Shown: in pieces, positions 37,739 through 48,034 of the stretch
Numbering within the stretch: position 1 is the first letter of the stretch
Layout of the letters: each line of letters starts with the position of its first letter
Source: Isoetes taiwanensis
Taxonomy: Eukaryota; Streptophyta; Lycopodiopsida; Isoetales; Isoetaceae
Length of the DNA: 64,000 nucleotides
NCBI GenBank assembly: GCA_021234155.1
Contig: JAJEKV010000016.1
Location: 20,152,441-20,216,440, forward strand
Reading direction: 5' to 3'
The notes under the pieces: generated by a model
Told to the model about the DNA's origin: nothing
Database searches by the model: none
What the model saw: only the letters and a program-made list of their open reading frames with translations
Program-made: the position numbers and the translations under genes

Positions 37739-37810
37739 AACGTTTCTCTTCCCCAACTCGTCTATACATGGCCGCCGCGAACGTTTCTCTTCCCCAACTC
37801 GTCTATACAT
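37729..37810. repeat. 41-bp exact tandem duplication next to the Helitron hairpin
   Basis: 37,729-37,769 and 37,770-37,810 are the same sequence (ggccgccgcgaacgtttctc...). The duplication includes one hairpin arm. Confidence 0.85.
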
Positions 37811-39507
37811 GCCCTGTCAAAGAAATAAACTATTGCAAATAGCATGTTACTTGCTACCTAAACTGTTTCAAATATTGCCTAAAATGCTTTTACTTGGACT
37901 GGATCATGGAAACATACTATATTTTGCTCTCCACTTAGAGCTTGTGAAAGATAAAGTTGCATATCATGAATATGGTGATGTCGAAGGCTAGAAGCTTTAT
38001 AGACCAACTGGATGGCATCATCCCATGGCCATAGAACAAATGCCTTAAACTGTGGCCATAAAGTACATGCCTTAAACTAATGCATGTGACCTAGCATATA
38101 AAAAATTTACAGTATCATTTCCCATTTGACTTATTCACTGCAAACTAGATTTGAAACATAGGTTGTGTCCGATTGTAATGAGCAACACGGCAGACTAATG
38201 GACCTGGATGGTTTAACCTAACTTAGGGTGTATATTCATCTTGCATAAAAATGCACATAACGAAGCAATCAACATAATAGAGATTAGGGAACTTGATTCT
38301 TGCATAACAATGCACATAACGAAGCAATCAACATAATAGAGATTAGGGAACTTGCTATATGATGCAAGTGTGTGGCAATTACCAAATGCGCCGCAATAAC
38401 AGTATCACATGAAATGCACAAATGTTGCCACCTTGTAAGTTAACCTATGACCTTTACTTTTCTTTAAACATTTGAATTGACAACACAATTTTCAAGACAA
38501 ACATCTGCCATCATCTTCAACGTGAGAGAATACTTGAAGGGAACAGAAGCATTTTAAGGCTAGAAATGGTTTTATAGAGCAAGAGTTTTAACGAGATAAA
38601 TTTACAACCTGCTTTGTATCTTAACAACCTGCTTTGTATCTTACTAAATGCGTACAACCTACCATCATTTGCACTAGCAACCTCAACATCTGGTGCAGAA
38701 ATTGTAGCAAAAGTCAAGCTCACCATTATTTAATTGTCTGGAAACATAATACACAGGCATAAATAAAAGCTAGAACATAAAGGGAAACAAAAAGAGAGGA
38801 CAATAGTTCAGGATTGCCAGGCATAAAAAAGTCAAAATTTCTGAAGCTGACTGTCTACTAGTCCTTATTACAGCCAAGCTATAAAATCCAGCTTAAGAAT
38901 CATGTTTTCAAAATAATGAGATCCCTTTCAACAAAGAGAAAATTGCATGTCTTTAGAAGAGAGAGCTCCACTCATTTCCCATTTGAAATTTGCCAGACGA
39001 AAACATTTTAAAAACCAAAGAGGAACTTGCCTCCTGTGATCAGAGTACTCACAAATCCCACAAAAATCTTCTATTACAAATCTCACTGTGTTCAAGAACT
39101 TAGTTGCCTCAAGCAAGAAATTCACTGGCCTTGCCAAGCCACCTTCTTAAGAAATTTTAAACTCGAAGCATTTATTCCCTAAGATCTAAAACAAAGACTA
39201 CACATCAATTGAAGCTTGCAGGCCTTTCTATTTGCAACTTACCCCGGCATGTGATCATCGGGCTAAATGCCACGCTCTAAACAGTAAAGCACAAGGGAAA
39301 CCTTTGGTCGGAAAATATTTCAGGATCTGCCTAAATGCTGCAGACCAAGCCCCTGTTTTGGGGTCTACAAATCAGTTCCATGGGCCTTACAAATCATGGC
39401 ACACAAGCCCCAGTTTGTAGGCAAAATTTCAAACCCTCATGTGTCGGAACTGGAGTTGCAGAAAACCCACAACAAAAAGATCCGAAGCACAACAGTTTTG
39501 GACTTAC
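37811..39507. other. Helitron body, no gene recognised
   Basis: Two tandem duplications are seen: 59 bp at 38,241-38,299/38,300-38,358 and about 20 bp (acaacctgctttgtatctta) near 38,605-38,643. Reading frames are short and lack domains. Confidence 0.5.
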
Positions 39508-40061
39508 CATTTTCTCTGTCTGCATGATCAAATCTGGCAAATCTGTGTATAGCAGAAGCGATGTCCTTGATATAGATATCAAATCCAGATCCCCTGCAAG
39601 AGTGCAATGTTTTAAATCAAAACGAGAAGCATAAGAGTCCCTTAGCATTTGCTTGCAGCGGCCATAACCAGAGCTTTAATTTCTGTAAAAAAAAATAGAA
39701 GGGTTTCAGTTCCAGTTGACAACCAACCTGAGTCCCGAAGGAGAAAGCTTGCTTCGAGCCCAAAGCGTAAGAATCCAGTGTAATTTTCCAAATCCTCTAG
39801 CTTCACTCCAGGGCTCATTTATTTTTGCAGTGAACATTGCAGAACCATTGGAGTGCAGGTAGCAAATCAGACTTGGCACAGCCAAGAACAGAATGGATTT
39901 TCGCTTAGAAACAAAGGAGCTCGGGCTAAAAACAGGGGATATGATCTCTGAATCAAAAGAACAGGGGATTTTTCTGGCGAGAGGCTTGAAGTAAGGCTTA
40001 CCTGATCTATTTTAATGACGTGGGCAATGGATTTGCTCACCGGAATTGAAACTAAAGCCAT
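39508..40061 (-). other. Splice-bounded coding-like fragment of unknown family in the Helitron
   Basis: On the minus strand a frame ending at 39,728 (containing SARGFG-like and KLHWILTLWARSKLSPSGL pieces) stops at a 'cag|gttgg' donor. It joins in phase to 39,593-39,508 (containing GFDIYIKDIASAIHRFARFD), which ends at a strong 'gtaagt' donor. A further candidate first exon (40,061-40,002, MALVSIPVSKSIAHVIK, donor gtaagc) does not join in phase. I do not recognise the protein. It could be a third captured gene fragment. Confidence 0.35.
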
Positions 40062-40806
40062 GATTTCAACTGATTTTCGCTTATTCTAACGCCGAAATTA
40101 GCTGCTTTTATGCTTGCGAAAGACACAGACTAGGTCTTGGGGTTTCGGAGAGATAAATTTCGTCACTGGAATTCAAAGGAAAGGATGGGCAACTATATAC
40201 ACAGAGCAAATTTTGGAAGCAACTCACCGGGGGTTTTCTAGCTCTGGCTGCACGGCTAGTGCTAGTCTTGTGCAGGGCGATGGAGATAGCAGCCTTCGTG
40301 AGAATTCAGATGAATCACAAGAATATATGGGCAGGCCGGCTCAGAATACGTCACAGGAGCTTGGAAATCGTGGCAAACCCTATCATATAAAGGAAAACTT
40401 CATCTGCAACCCGTGCAAAGACTTCAACCATATCCCTCCGCATGGGATTTGATGTCGCTTCCCAAATCCGGCGATGGCGGTGCAATCTATCTAGCTCCGG
40501 ACCATTCTAATCCGGCGGAATGGCGAGTACAGGGTGGGCCTGCCGTCTTTTTTTTTTTCCATATTTTCTTTATAATGACTATTTTTTCCTCAGAAACCGA
40601 ATATCCCAAAAGCATTTCGTAGGAGAGTTATATATGTTTAGATAAGAGTAGATTAGATCCATGTATACAATATAGTTCCATAGATGAGATATAATAATTG
40701 TGTCTCCTACTACGAGGATAAGGTGTATTAGGTAAAACATTAGTAACGTCTTCATACGAGGAAGAAAAACAGGTGTGTCTAATATCCTTCTCACTTTTTA
40801 ATATGA

Positions 40807-40976
40807 TACGTGGCATAAATTAGTATGTTTGACGTTTGATTTTATAGGTGTGCACCCCACATGTTAAGTCAAGAATTGTGCCAAACTATGAATCATTTGT
40901 CAATACCCATTTTTGAATAAATTGTCATCTCTATTATTGTCTAGGTTGAAGACTGTTCCAATACTATCCTATTTAA
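40807..40976 (+). promoter_or_regulatory. Promoter elements of Hog gene A: ACGTGGC box and TATA box
   Basis: TATTTAA at 40,970-40,976 lies 39-45 nt before the start codon, so the 5' UTR must be very short. TACGTGGC at 40,807-40,814 has the core of a plant ABRE/G-box. Both are kept at the same distance in units B and C. Confidence 0.45.
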
Positions 40977-41014
40977 GAAGCCCCCCTTGCACATAAGCCC
41001 ACAAATCCTCAACA

Positions 41015-42293
41015 ATGGCGCGGGCTATAGCATTATGCTTCTCCTTGTTCATCTCTTTCATGTTAGCCCATGGCTTGCTCAAGTCACCTCCTCCACCTAA
41101 CTCTCCTCCTCCTCCTCCACCACCTGACTCTCCTCCTCCTCCTCCACCACCTGACTCTCCTCCTCCCCCACCCATCACTCCCCCTCCACCACCTCCCCCT
41201 GATTCCCCTCCTCCGCCTTCTACTATTCCTCCACCTCCTCCACCTTCTACTATTCCTCCACCTCCTCCCCCACTCACTACTTCCCCTCCTCCACCTTCTC
41301 CTCCCCCACCACCTCCTAGTAAAGAAGTTTGTTTTCCAGGTGAGCATATAAATGATGTTTCCTTTGATAAAGTCTCAGTTAGGATGTTACTAATACACTT
41401 GTCCAAAATCTAGGTGATGCTTTGGTGCAAATGATGAATGGTGGGAAGAAAGCAATGAGAGATCTTGAAGTTGGTGATAAGGTATCTAACAATTATGATA
41501 ATATAAAGGCACATTCTTACTAATATCTTTCGTTTAGGTGGCTGTATTCGCTGAGGATGAAAAGATTCTTTATGGTGATATTTATGCATTTGGCCATAAG
41601 GATCCAAATACCTTTAGTGAATTTTTAAGGATAAGCCTTAAAAGTCGTAACATATCTTCTACTTATTATGCCATTGAGCTCACAACTCTTCATTTTGTGC
41701 CAATTATGGAAGGTATCCATTGTTCCAACTTATTATCTTTCATAATACTACCTATCTCATGGTGTTTGTAAAAAAATAGATGTGCATCAAGGTCTTAAAG
41801 ATAAGTGTGCACAAGATATTAGGATCGGTGATACTATGTGGAATATGGAAAACTCATCCTTGGAAGTCATCGGTAAACTCTTAGCTTGAAAACATTGTTA
41901 AGTTTTTGCTGACATTGATAGTGTCATGTTCTTGCAGACATTTCTAGAGTGTGGAAGCAAGGGTTATATAATCCCCTCACAATGGATGGAACCATAATGG
42001 TGAATGATGTCCTAGCATCTGTTCATAGTGAATGGTTCCTCGATCATATATTTGATGCATTTGGTATAACCTCATTGCTTCCACTTGCATATCAAGTAAT
42101 TCTAACTCCTCTACGTGCTTTATATTGCGTCCTTGGCAAGCACAACTATGTGTCTATCTATAATAGGGTGGATTTGATGTTGGATGTGGCCAGCTTTGGC
42201 ACTAGATATGGAGGGACCATGGCCATTGCCACTGCCACTGTTGCGGGTTTTGTGTCTACGTTTATGATCTCTAACTACAATAAACGTGAATAG
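41015..42293 (+). CDS. Secreted extensin-like protein with C-terminal Hedgehog-type Hint (Hog) domain, copy A
   Basis: My five-exon model is 41,015-41,339, 41,414-41,481, 41,538-41,712, 41,780-41,872 and 41,938-42,293. All introns are GT-AG and phases agree, giving 338 residues. Residues 1 to about 20 are a signal peptide. Residues 23 to about 103 are SerPro3-7 repeats of the extensin glycomodule type. Then comes the Hint domain: nucleophile block CFPG (Cys at about 106), MRDLEVGDKV, LYGDIYAFGHKDP, the TxxH box in ELTTLHF, and GLYNPLTMDGTIMVNDVLAS, which matches the closing block of Hedgehog Hog domains. The C-terminal tail has amphipathic/hydrophobic segments (LTPLRALYCVLG) and a likely membrane helix before the KRE end. 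In animals this fold cleaves before Cys and transfers the N-terminal part to cholesterol. Here residue -1 is Val rather than Gly, and the lipid or nucleophile is unknown. The start is the only ATG that gives a signal peptide and lies just after a TATA box. Confidence 0.88.
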
Positions 42294-42641
42294 GTCATTC
42301 TATAATTATTCAATATGTATATCGACCAAAGGTTGCCTTGATTGTTAGCAGCCATAATGGTTGGAATAATTAAAAATACATTATTGTGTAATATCGCCCC
42401 TAATGGTTATGATTTTTTTTCTTCTCTCTTTTATAAAGGTATCAAATAACCCCCTCCCCCCCGGGGCGTGCATCAATCCTTTTCTATTCTTTTTTTTTAT
42501 CTTTCCTCGTATACGATGAGACATGAGTTTTATACGTATATGTATGAGATATAAGGGGAGATTATAACCTCTCATATGCTAACTAATCCCCGTTACTTAG
42601 CTCAATTTTCTTCTTTGCGATGACATGTTTTTTGCAGTGAG

Positions 42642-42757
42642 CATTTTATAAACAATAGTATCAAACCATGAAATCCACATTCAATCCTTGTATCAAGCAT
42701 TTTATAAACAATAGTATCAAACCATGAAATCCACATTCAATCCTTGTATCAAGCATA
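42642..42757. repeat. Tandem duplication of about 57 bp (also in units B and C)
   Basis: The words 'gcattttataaacaatagta' and 'ccatgaaatccacattcaat' occur twice in a row. The same pair is found near 49,643-49,757 and 56,668-56,784, so it predates the unit duplications. Confidence 0.85.
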
Positions 42758-43029
42758 AGAGAAAGATCTATCATAAGGGTAGACGCATGTTATGGACGAA
42801 AATGGCCAAAGCTATAGCGATGGCAGGGTCTTTTGAACTTTGTTTGATTTAGTTTAAATAAAAAAAAATTATTCTCCATATGGACTTCTGAGGGGAAGCA
42901 ATGTTTGAGCAAATGCTCTTGAATGGATGCCGTAGTTGCGAAGAAAAGCAATCAGCGAGAAAATATTTTACAGGATCAAATTTCCTTTTTGTTTTTGGTA
43001 CTCCCTTAACAATCAAATAGGAATGAAAA

Positions 43030-43433
43030 AGCCTTAAAAGTCGTAACCTGTCTTCTACTTATTATGCCATTGAGCTCACGACTCTTCATTTTGTGCCAAT
43101 TATGGAAGGTATCCATTGTTCCAGCTTATTATCTTTCATAATACTACCTATCTCATGGTGTTTGTAAAAAAATAGATGCGCATCAAGGTCTTAAATATAA
43201 GTGTGCACAAGATATTAGGATCGGTGATACTATGTGGAACATGGAAAACTCATCCTTGGAAGTCATCGGTAAACTCTTAGCTTGAAAACATTGTTAAGTT
43301 GTTGCTGACATTGATAGTGTCATGTTCTTGCAGGCATATCTAGAGTGTGGAAGCAAGGGTTATATAATCCCCTCACAATGGAGGAACCATAACGGTGAAT
43401 GATATCCTAGCATCTGTGGTTCCTCGATCATTT
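43030..43433 (+). pseudogene. 5'-truncated Hog pseudogene downstream of copy A
   Basis: This is homologous to the end of exon 3 (from CCTTAAAAGTCG), intron 3, exon 4, intron 4 and the start of exon 5 of the Hog gene. It lacks the signal peptide, the Pro-rich domain and the catalytic Cys. Exon 5 has a one-base deletion (atggaggaacc for atggatggaacc) and a further small deletion, then the homology stops. It keeps the TxxH box sequence. Confidence 0.85.
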
Positions 43434-44669
43434 TTTTTTTATATAACAACCGATTCAATTGTTTTAGGGGTATATGGTCTATAGTTTCAGGAATTGTTAT
43501 TTTTACATCCATATCAAATCCGCCTGGAACCCCCTGTTATTTTGCTACATATTTATATAAATGTTGTTATATGCCAATTGTGAGATCATTTTGTGGCAGT
43601 TAGGCTATGCTTGCTCGCCTTTTTCTGACAAGAGCTTTACATTTTGTTGTTAGCTTAATATTACTAGTGCTAAGTTGCCCTAGAAACTATAGCCATTATG
43701 CTTGCTTGCAATTCTTTAGTAGGAACTTTATATTTGGTTGTTAACAATGTATAATGGTACGAGTGCCAAGTTGTTGCCCTCATGCTTCAAAATCATGCAC
43801 CCACAAATAAAGAATAGATTCAATTACACCTATGTGCTTCAATAAGGAGAAATGCCACAAATAAGGAGATGTTACTAAGGTACTAGCTAATTTGCAGTCG
43901 TTCCGCCTGCATCGAGAGGGTTGAACAAATAAGTAAGGTTTGACAAATTTAAATGCCATAACATGCAACCCATAAAGGCATTGTACCATAGTTTGCCACA
44001 AATACTTTGTCATTCCATAATCGTTTTTGAACTTTTATAGTGGATGAACCTATCTTATAATGATACTGATACCTATGAGCTTATATTGATACTGATACCT
44101 ATGAGCTAATGGTAACTTACAGACAGTTCAAGATTTGGAGCTGCACATCTTTTCCATATACATAGAGAATAAAATCAACTTTCTTGCTCGTAGATGACTA
44201 TCACTAAAGCTTTCAGCATAAACTGGAAAATGGAATTTAGTTTTTAAAGAAACATAAATCTAGCATGTAATTATAAAAGTGATTACCATGCATCTTTATA
44301 ATGACTTCGGCTCAAGTGATTCCAATGTCATATGAAGGGGGAGTAGAGGAATCATCACCGATTGGCGGGGATTCACGGAATCAACACCACGATAATGAAA
44401 AATGACCGGATGTCTAATTTTGCCATTGCTACTATTTGTATCTCTTCAAAAGGATGGCTTTACAACGTGTGCATATTTGTACCAAATCATTCGCTAATAA
44501 TGCAGACTACACCAATCTTTTCTCATCATTCACACTTAGATTGATAAATGCAAGTATCTTCTTCATTCTAAATATCCCCATAGATTACCAAAGAAAACAT
44601 GACCGACAATACATGCTTTTGCAAAACATTGTTTATAATGTTTCTCTGATTCGGGCTTATGCCCCTCCT

Positions 44670-44738
44670 TCTGTATTGGGTCCCATAACCCGATTGGGTT
44701 TCCCCGGACGATAAAATCTTTATCTTTATCTTTATCTT
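44670..44738 (+). mobile_element. LINE 3'-end fragment with TTTATC tail (unit A)
   Basis: 'gtattgggtcccataacc', a 'ggacgataaaa' end and then TTTATC repeats match the last ~55 bp of the LINE-A family. It is present at the same place in units B and C, so it inserted before the array formed. Confidence 0.75.
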
Positions 44739-47700
44739 GAAGGTCCTCCTACATGGGCCAAACTATATCATCCATATATGTAATGTTTGCACATATGAGC
44801 TTACGCCATTACATGCTTATGATTATTTGGCTTCTTTGCATCTATGTAAAAAACCAAAGCCTCATCGTATTACATGATGCACATGTCTTGCCAACCTTAG
44901 CACAACAATGCCTACCCTGAGAAAACAATGGTAGGTGGCACTAGGATGTAACAATAGTGTAGTAGGGACTACCTAGTATTCAATAGTGTAGTAGGGACTT
45001 TGTTTCCTAAGAACTAGGGTAACGGTTACCATAGTGGGAAAGATAATCTTAGACTGCAGAACAAAAATCTAAACAAGTGTAGTTATGCAGTCTCAATTAT
45101 ACTCATGTGGACAACAGCTCGATGGATTAGCTCCCAATTGCATTGCCGCATGACTTGCTCAGTTTACCTAGTCCACTATAATGTAACAGAGTACCAGGAT
45201 ATGCCAAGGGGTTCATAATTTATGCATCACACTCTCTTGAGTGTATTGGGCCATTATGACTTAACATACTGAAATGAGATCAGGGAATCAATTAATATGA
45301 TGCTTATATCTACATGTATTTTTGCAACCTTTCACGGATCTATACAGCCCATCCATAATTGTTACCAATGCAGCAATAATAAAGGAAGGAAGGAAGGAAG
45401 TAACAAATATGATGAAATAGCTTGATGTGTTCACTTTTGCAGTGGTAGATTCTGAGATGTGCAGTCACAGTTCTTCTTGTGCACTACAGCCTTATATTTA
45501 CAACTAGGCAAAATCTTAAGTGTACATAATGCTATCTTGCAGAGCTGCCTATCTCAGATCTGGAACTACAGCTTATGATTAAACTGTACCACTGGTTATT
45601 TATCAAAACCAAGACTTCCAAATTATGCCTATAAGATCTAGATTTCATGTCAAATGGATCTGCTACAGTAGCTATGAAAATCATTTCGTACATGTAGAAA
45701 TAATGATTCAAATACAATTTCAATGCATAAAATCCAAAACTATTATAACAGGAAGTGTAACCTGTTGTGCTTGAAGTTGAGGGAGAACTCCAGCCTAATG
45801 TCCGCATTTTCAACATTAGATTCATCCACAAAATTTTCGTGGCCATCATGCTGAGTTGTTCCAGTGCCATAGAATTATCAAAAATTGCTTATGAGATGTT
45901 TGCAGACAGGTCTTCTTTTTGCCACCTCCAAAATCCTGGCAAATACTAATCGTTGCCTATAGATCCAGAAGAAAGTTCAGCCGTGTACTAGAATGCAGCA
46001 TCAAGGATGTCTTTGCATGATCGGCTACAAAGATAGCTCTCCTTGCACGTTTTTGGCCTTTCGGCAGCACTGCTTGAATGCTCTTGCATTTCGGCCTTTA
46101 TCTGTGAGTTAGGTCGTAGAGCAAGTTTTCACAACCCTAATTTGTTTCTTATCTAAGCCAAGCCATAATTTTCATCAAAAATTAAGTGTAACATATAAGT
46201 CGAAAAAACTATCTTCTAGGTGCATGTCATATTTTTCTTTTTTCTTTCAAGCCAATAACTGCAAATCTATACCAGTTTGTAGTTACCTTAGTGTTGGACC
46301 TCCATATGTGTATTTCCATCTGTCTTGAGCCTGAACTTCTTTCAGGCCTATCTTTTATTTCATGCCGTAAGGCCTTCAAAACTCTTATTTTTCGAGAACC
46401 CTCAAGCTTTAGTAAGATCTCAAGGTGTATCTCAAGAGAACTTACCGTGTGATGAACATGTAGCTAGTTCAAGGACCTCATTTATTTCAAGTCATACGCC
46501 AGAAAGCGTCTTACATTTCTCTAAAGCCATAGAGCAATGAATTGTAGAATCTAGGTTGTAAGCGTGGTCTTCAACATGTGCTGACTTGATCTGTTATACT
46601 GCAATAATGCAATTCCATTATCCTTAGATATGTTGCCCATTATTCCTATGCACTGGTCAAAAATTTTTCCAGTGAAAGCCAGTGAAGTCAATAAAGGTCA
46701 CGCCAAAATGCCATGAAACCATAAAATCCCAATACCATACTCATACCATTACTATGATATCTTGTATTCAAAATTGTTTGATGAACCAGTAAAGGTTTAT
46801 CCCTGTATCAAATTGTAAAAGCATTCCATCATTACTTATAAAAAAAACTATTCAGGAGATGATGAGAATCACAAGCACATACCTTCAAAAGACAACTGGA
46901 GAAGACCTACATCAACAGTGTTGCTGTGTGTGTCCAATTGATAGGAGAATATTTGGAGAAAAACACCAACAGTATTGCTATGAGTGTCCAACCGACAGGA
47001 GAATCTTTGGAGACGAATGGATCAAATAACTCTAGCTAAGGCAAGGACGAGCTTGGATTGGGGAAGGCAGGAATATATTGAGCAAGATGAGGAGGCCAAC
47101 CCGGTGCAAGGTGAAAGAGAGCAGGGAGGAAGGTTTGCCCAATGTTACTATCTTTTGCAATGAGAAGAACAATCGAAAAGAGAAAAACACGAAAAGACCG
47201 AATATATATCAGTCGCCCTCTCACGAGAATCTTGATCCTACGGTGTGGATCGATCTCCATAAAATCTCAAAGAATAATAAATACTATTTGCCTAGGCATA
47301 AGAGTGCACACAAAAATATACATAAAGATCAAATGCCTTTTGGGAGGGGGAAGCAAAAAAAACAATGATAGGACTAACAATGATTGCAAAGGAGATTGGC
47401 TGGAAGAAAAAAGTGATAGTAAAGAAGGTTGGAGGTTGGCATAGATAGAAATGATGAATGTTTGAAACAGTTATAGGCCATAACAATGATGGCAAAGGAG
47501 GTTGGAGGTCGGCATCTGAGTTATTTTAAGATTGAAATGATGATGCCTTCTAATGTATATTGCAATGTGAACTATGAGCTATTCCAAGAAGCCAAAATCT
47601 CCTTGAGTAACATTATTGTGTACTTGATCGACCATCTTAATAACATTACCAATATTAGATCCATGTATACAATATAGTTCCATATGTCATTGATGAGATA

Positions 47701-47828
47701 TAATAATTGTGTCTCCTACTACGAGGATAAGGTGTATTAGGTAAAACATTAGTAACGTCTTCATACGAGGAAGAAAAACAGGTGTGTCTAATATCCTTCT
47801 CACTTTTTAATACCAAATTAGTTTATGA

Positions 47829-47998
47829 CACGTGGCATAAATTAGTATGTTTGATGTTTGATTTTATAGGTGTGCACCCCACTTGTTAAGTCAAGAATTG
47901 TGCCAAACTATGAATCATTTGTCAATACCCATTTTTGAATAAATTGTCATCTCTATTATTGTCTAGGTTGAAGACTGTTCCAATACTATCCTATTTAA
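47829..47998 (+). promoter_or_regulatory. Promoter elements of Hog gene B: CACGTGGC box and TATA box
   Basis: CACGTGGC at 47,829-47,836 is a full G-box/ABRE core (units A and C have TACGTGGC). TATTTAA at 47,992-47,998 lies 37-43 nt before the ATG. Confidence 0.45.
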
Positions 47999-48034
47999 GG
48001 AGCCCCTTGCACATAAGCTCACAAATCCTCAACA

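Larger units (their letters stand above)
34691..40652 (-). mobile_element. Non-autonomous Helitron carrying gene fragments
   Basis: This 5,962-bp segment is absent at the same place in units B (between 47,654 and 47,655) and C (between 54,670 and 54,671), where 'accaata' runs straight into 'ttagatcc'. The insertion therefore lies between A and T with no target-site duplication. On the minus strand it begins TCTACTCTTA and ends ...TTTCTTG, with half of a GC-rich stem (ggccgccgcg, complement of 34,703-34,712) 12 nt before the end. Insertion at A/T, a 5' TC and a stem near a CT-x-G 3' end are Helitron hallmarks (usual 3' end CTRR, here CTTG). It encodes no Rep/helicase and contains fragments of at least two genes. 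A complete hairpin 3' end of the same family lies inside at 37,705-37,738. Confidence 0.8.
33881..46840. repeat. Tandem array unit A (interrupted by the Helitron)
   Basis: Unit sequence runs 33,881-34,690 and resumes at 40,653-46,840. The Helitron lies between. Without it, the unit is close to 7.0 kb and collinear with units B and C. Contents in order: a non-coding leader with a GC-poor 5' block, the Hog gene (41,015-42,293), a 57-bp tandem repeat (42,642-42,757), a truncated Hog pseudogene (43,030-43,433), a LINE 3'-end fragment (44,670-44,738), a GGAA microsatellite (45,382-45,400), and a decayed minus-strand frame (about 45,900-46,090). Stretches between these items hold nothing I recognise. 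Confidence 0.9.

Noticed and set aside
41070-41351. Leu/His-rich frame overlapping the Pro-rich exon
   Set aside because: It is a frame shadow of the CTC repeats. It lacks a signal peptide and does not splice into the Hint exons.
40969-41406. Gly-rich 145-codon frame on the minus strand opposite the Pro-rich exon (also at 48,019 and 55,007)
   Set aside because: It is the mirror of CCT/CTC repeats. The plus strand has a signal peptide, a TATA box and in-phase splicing into the Hog domain, and the minus frame has none of these.
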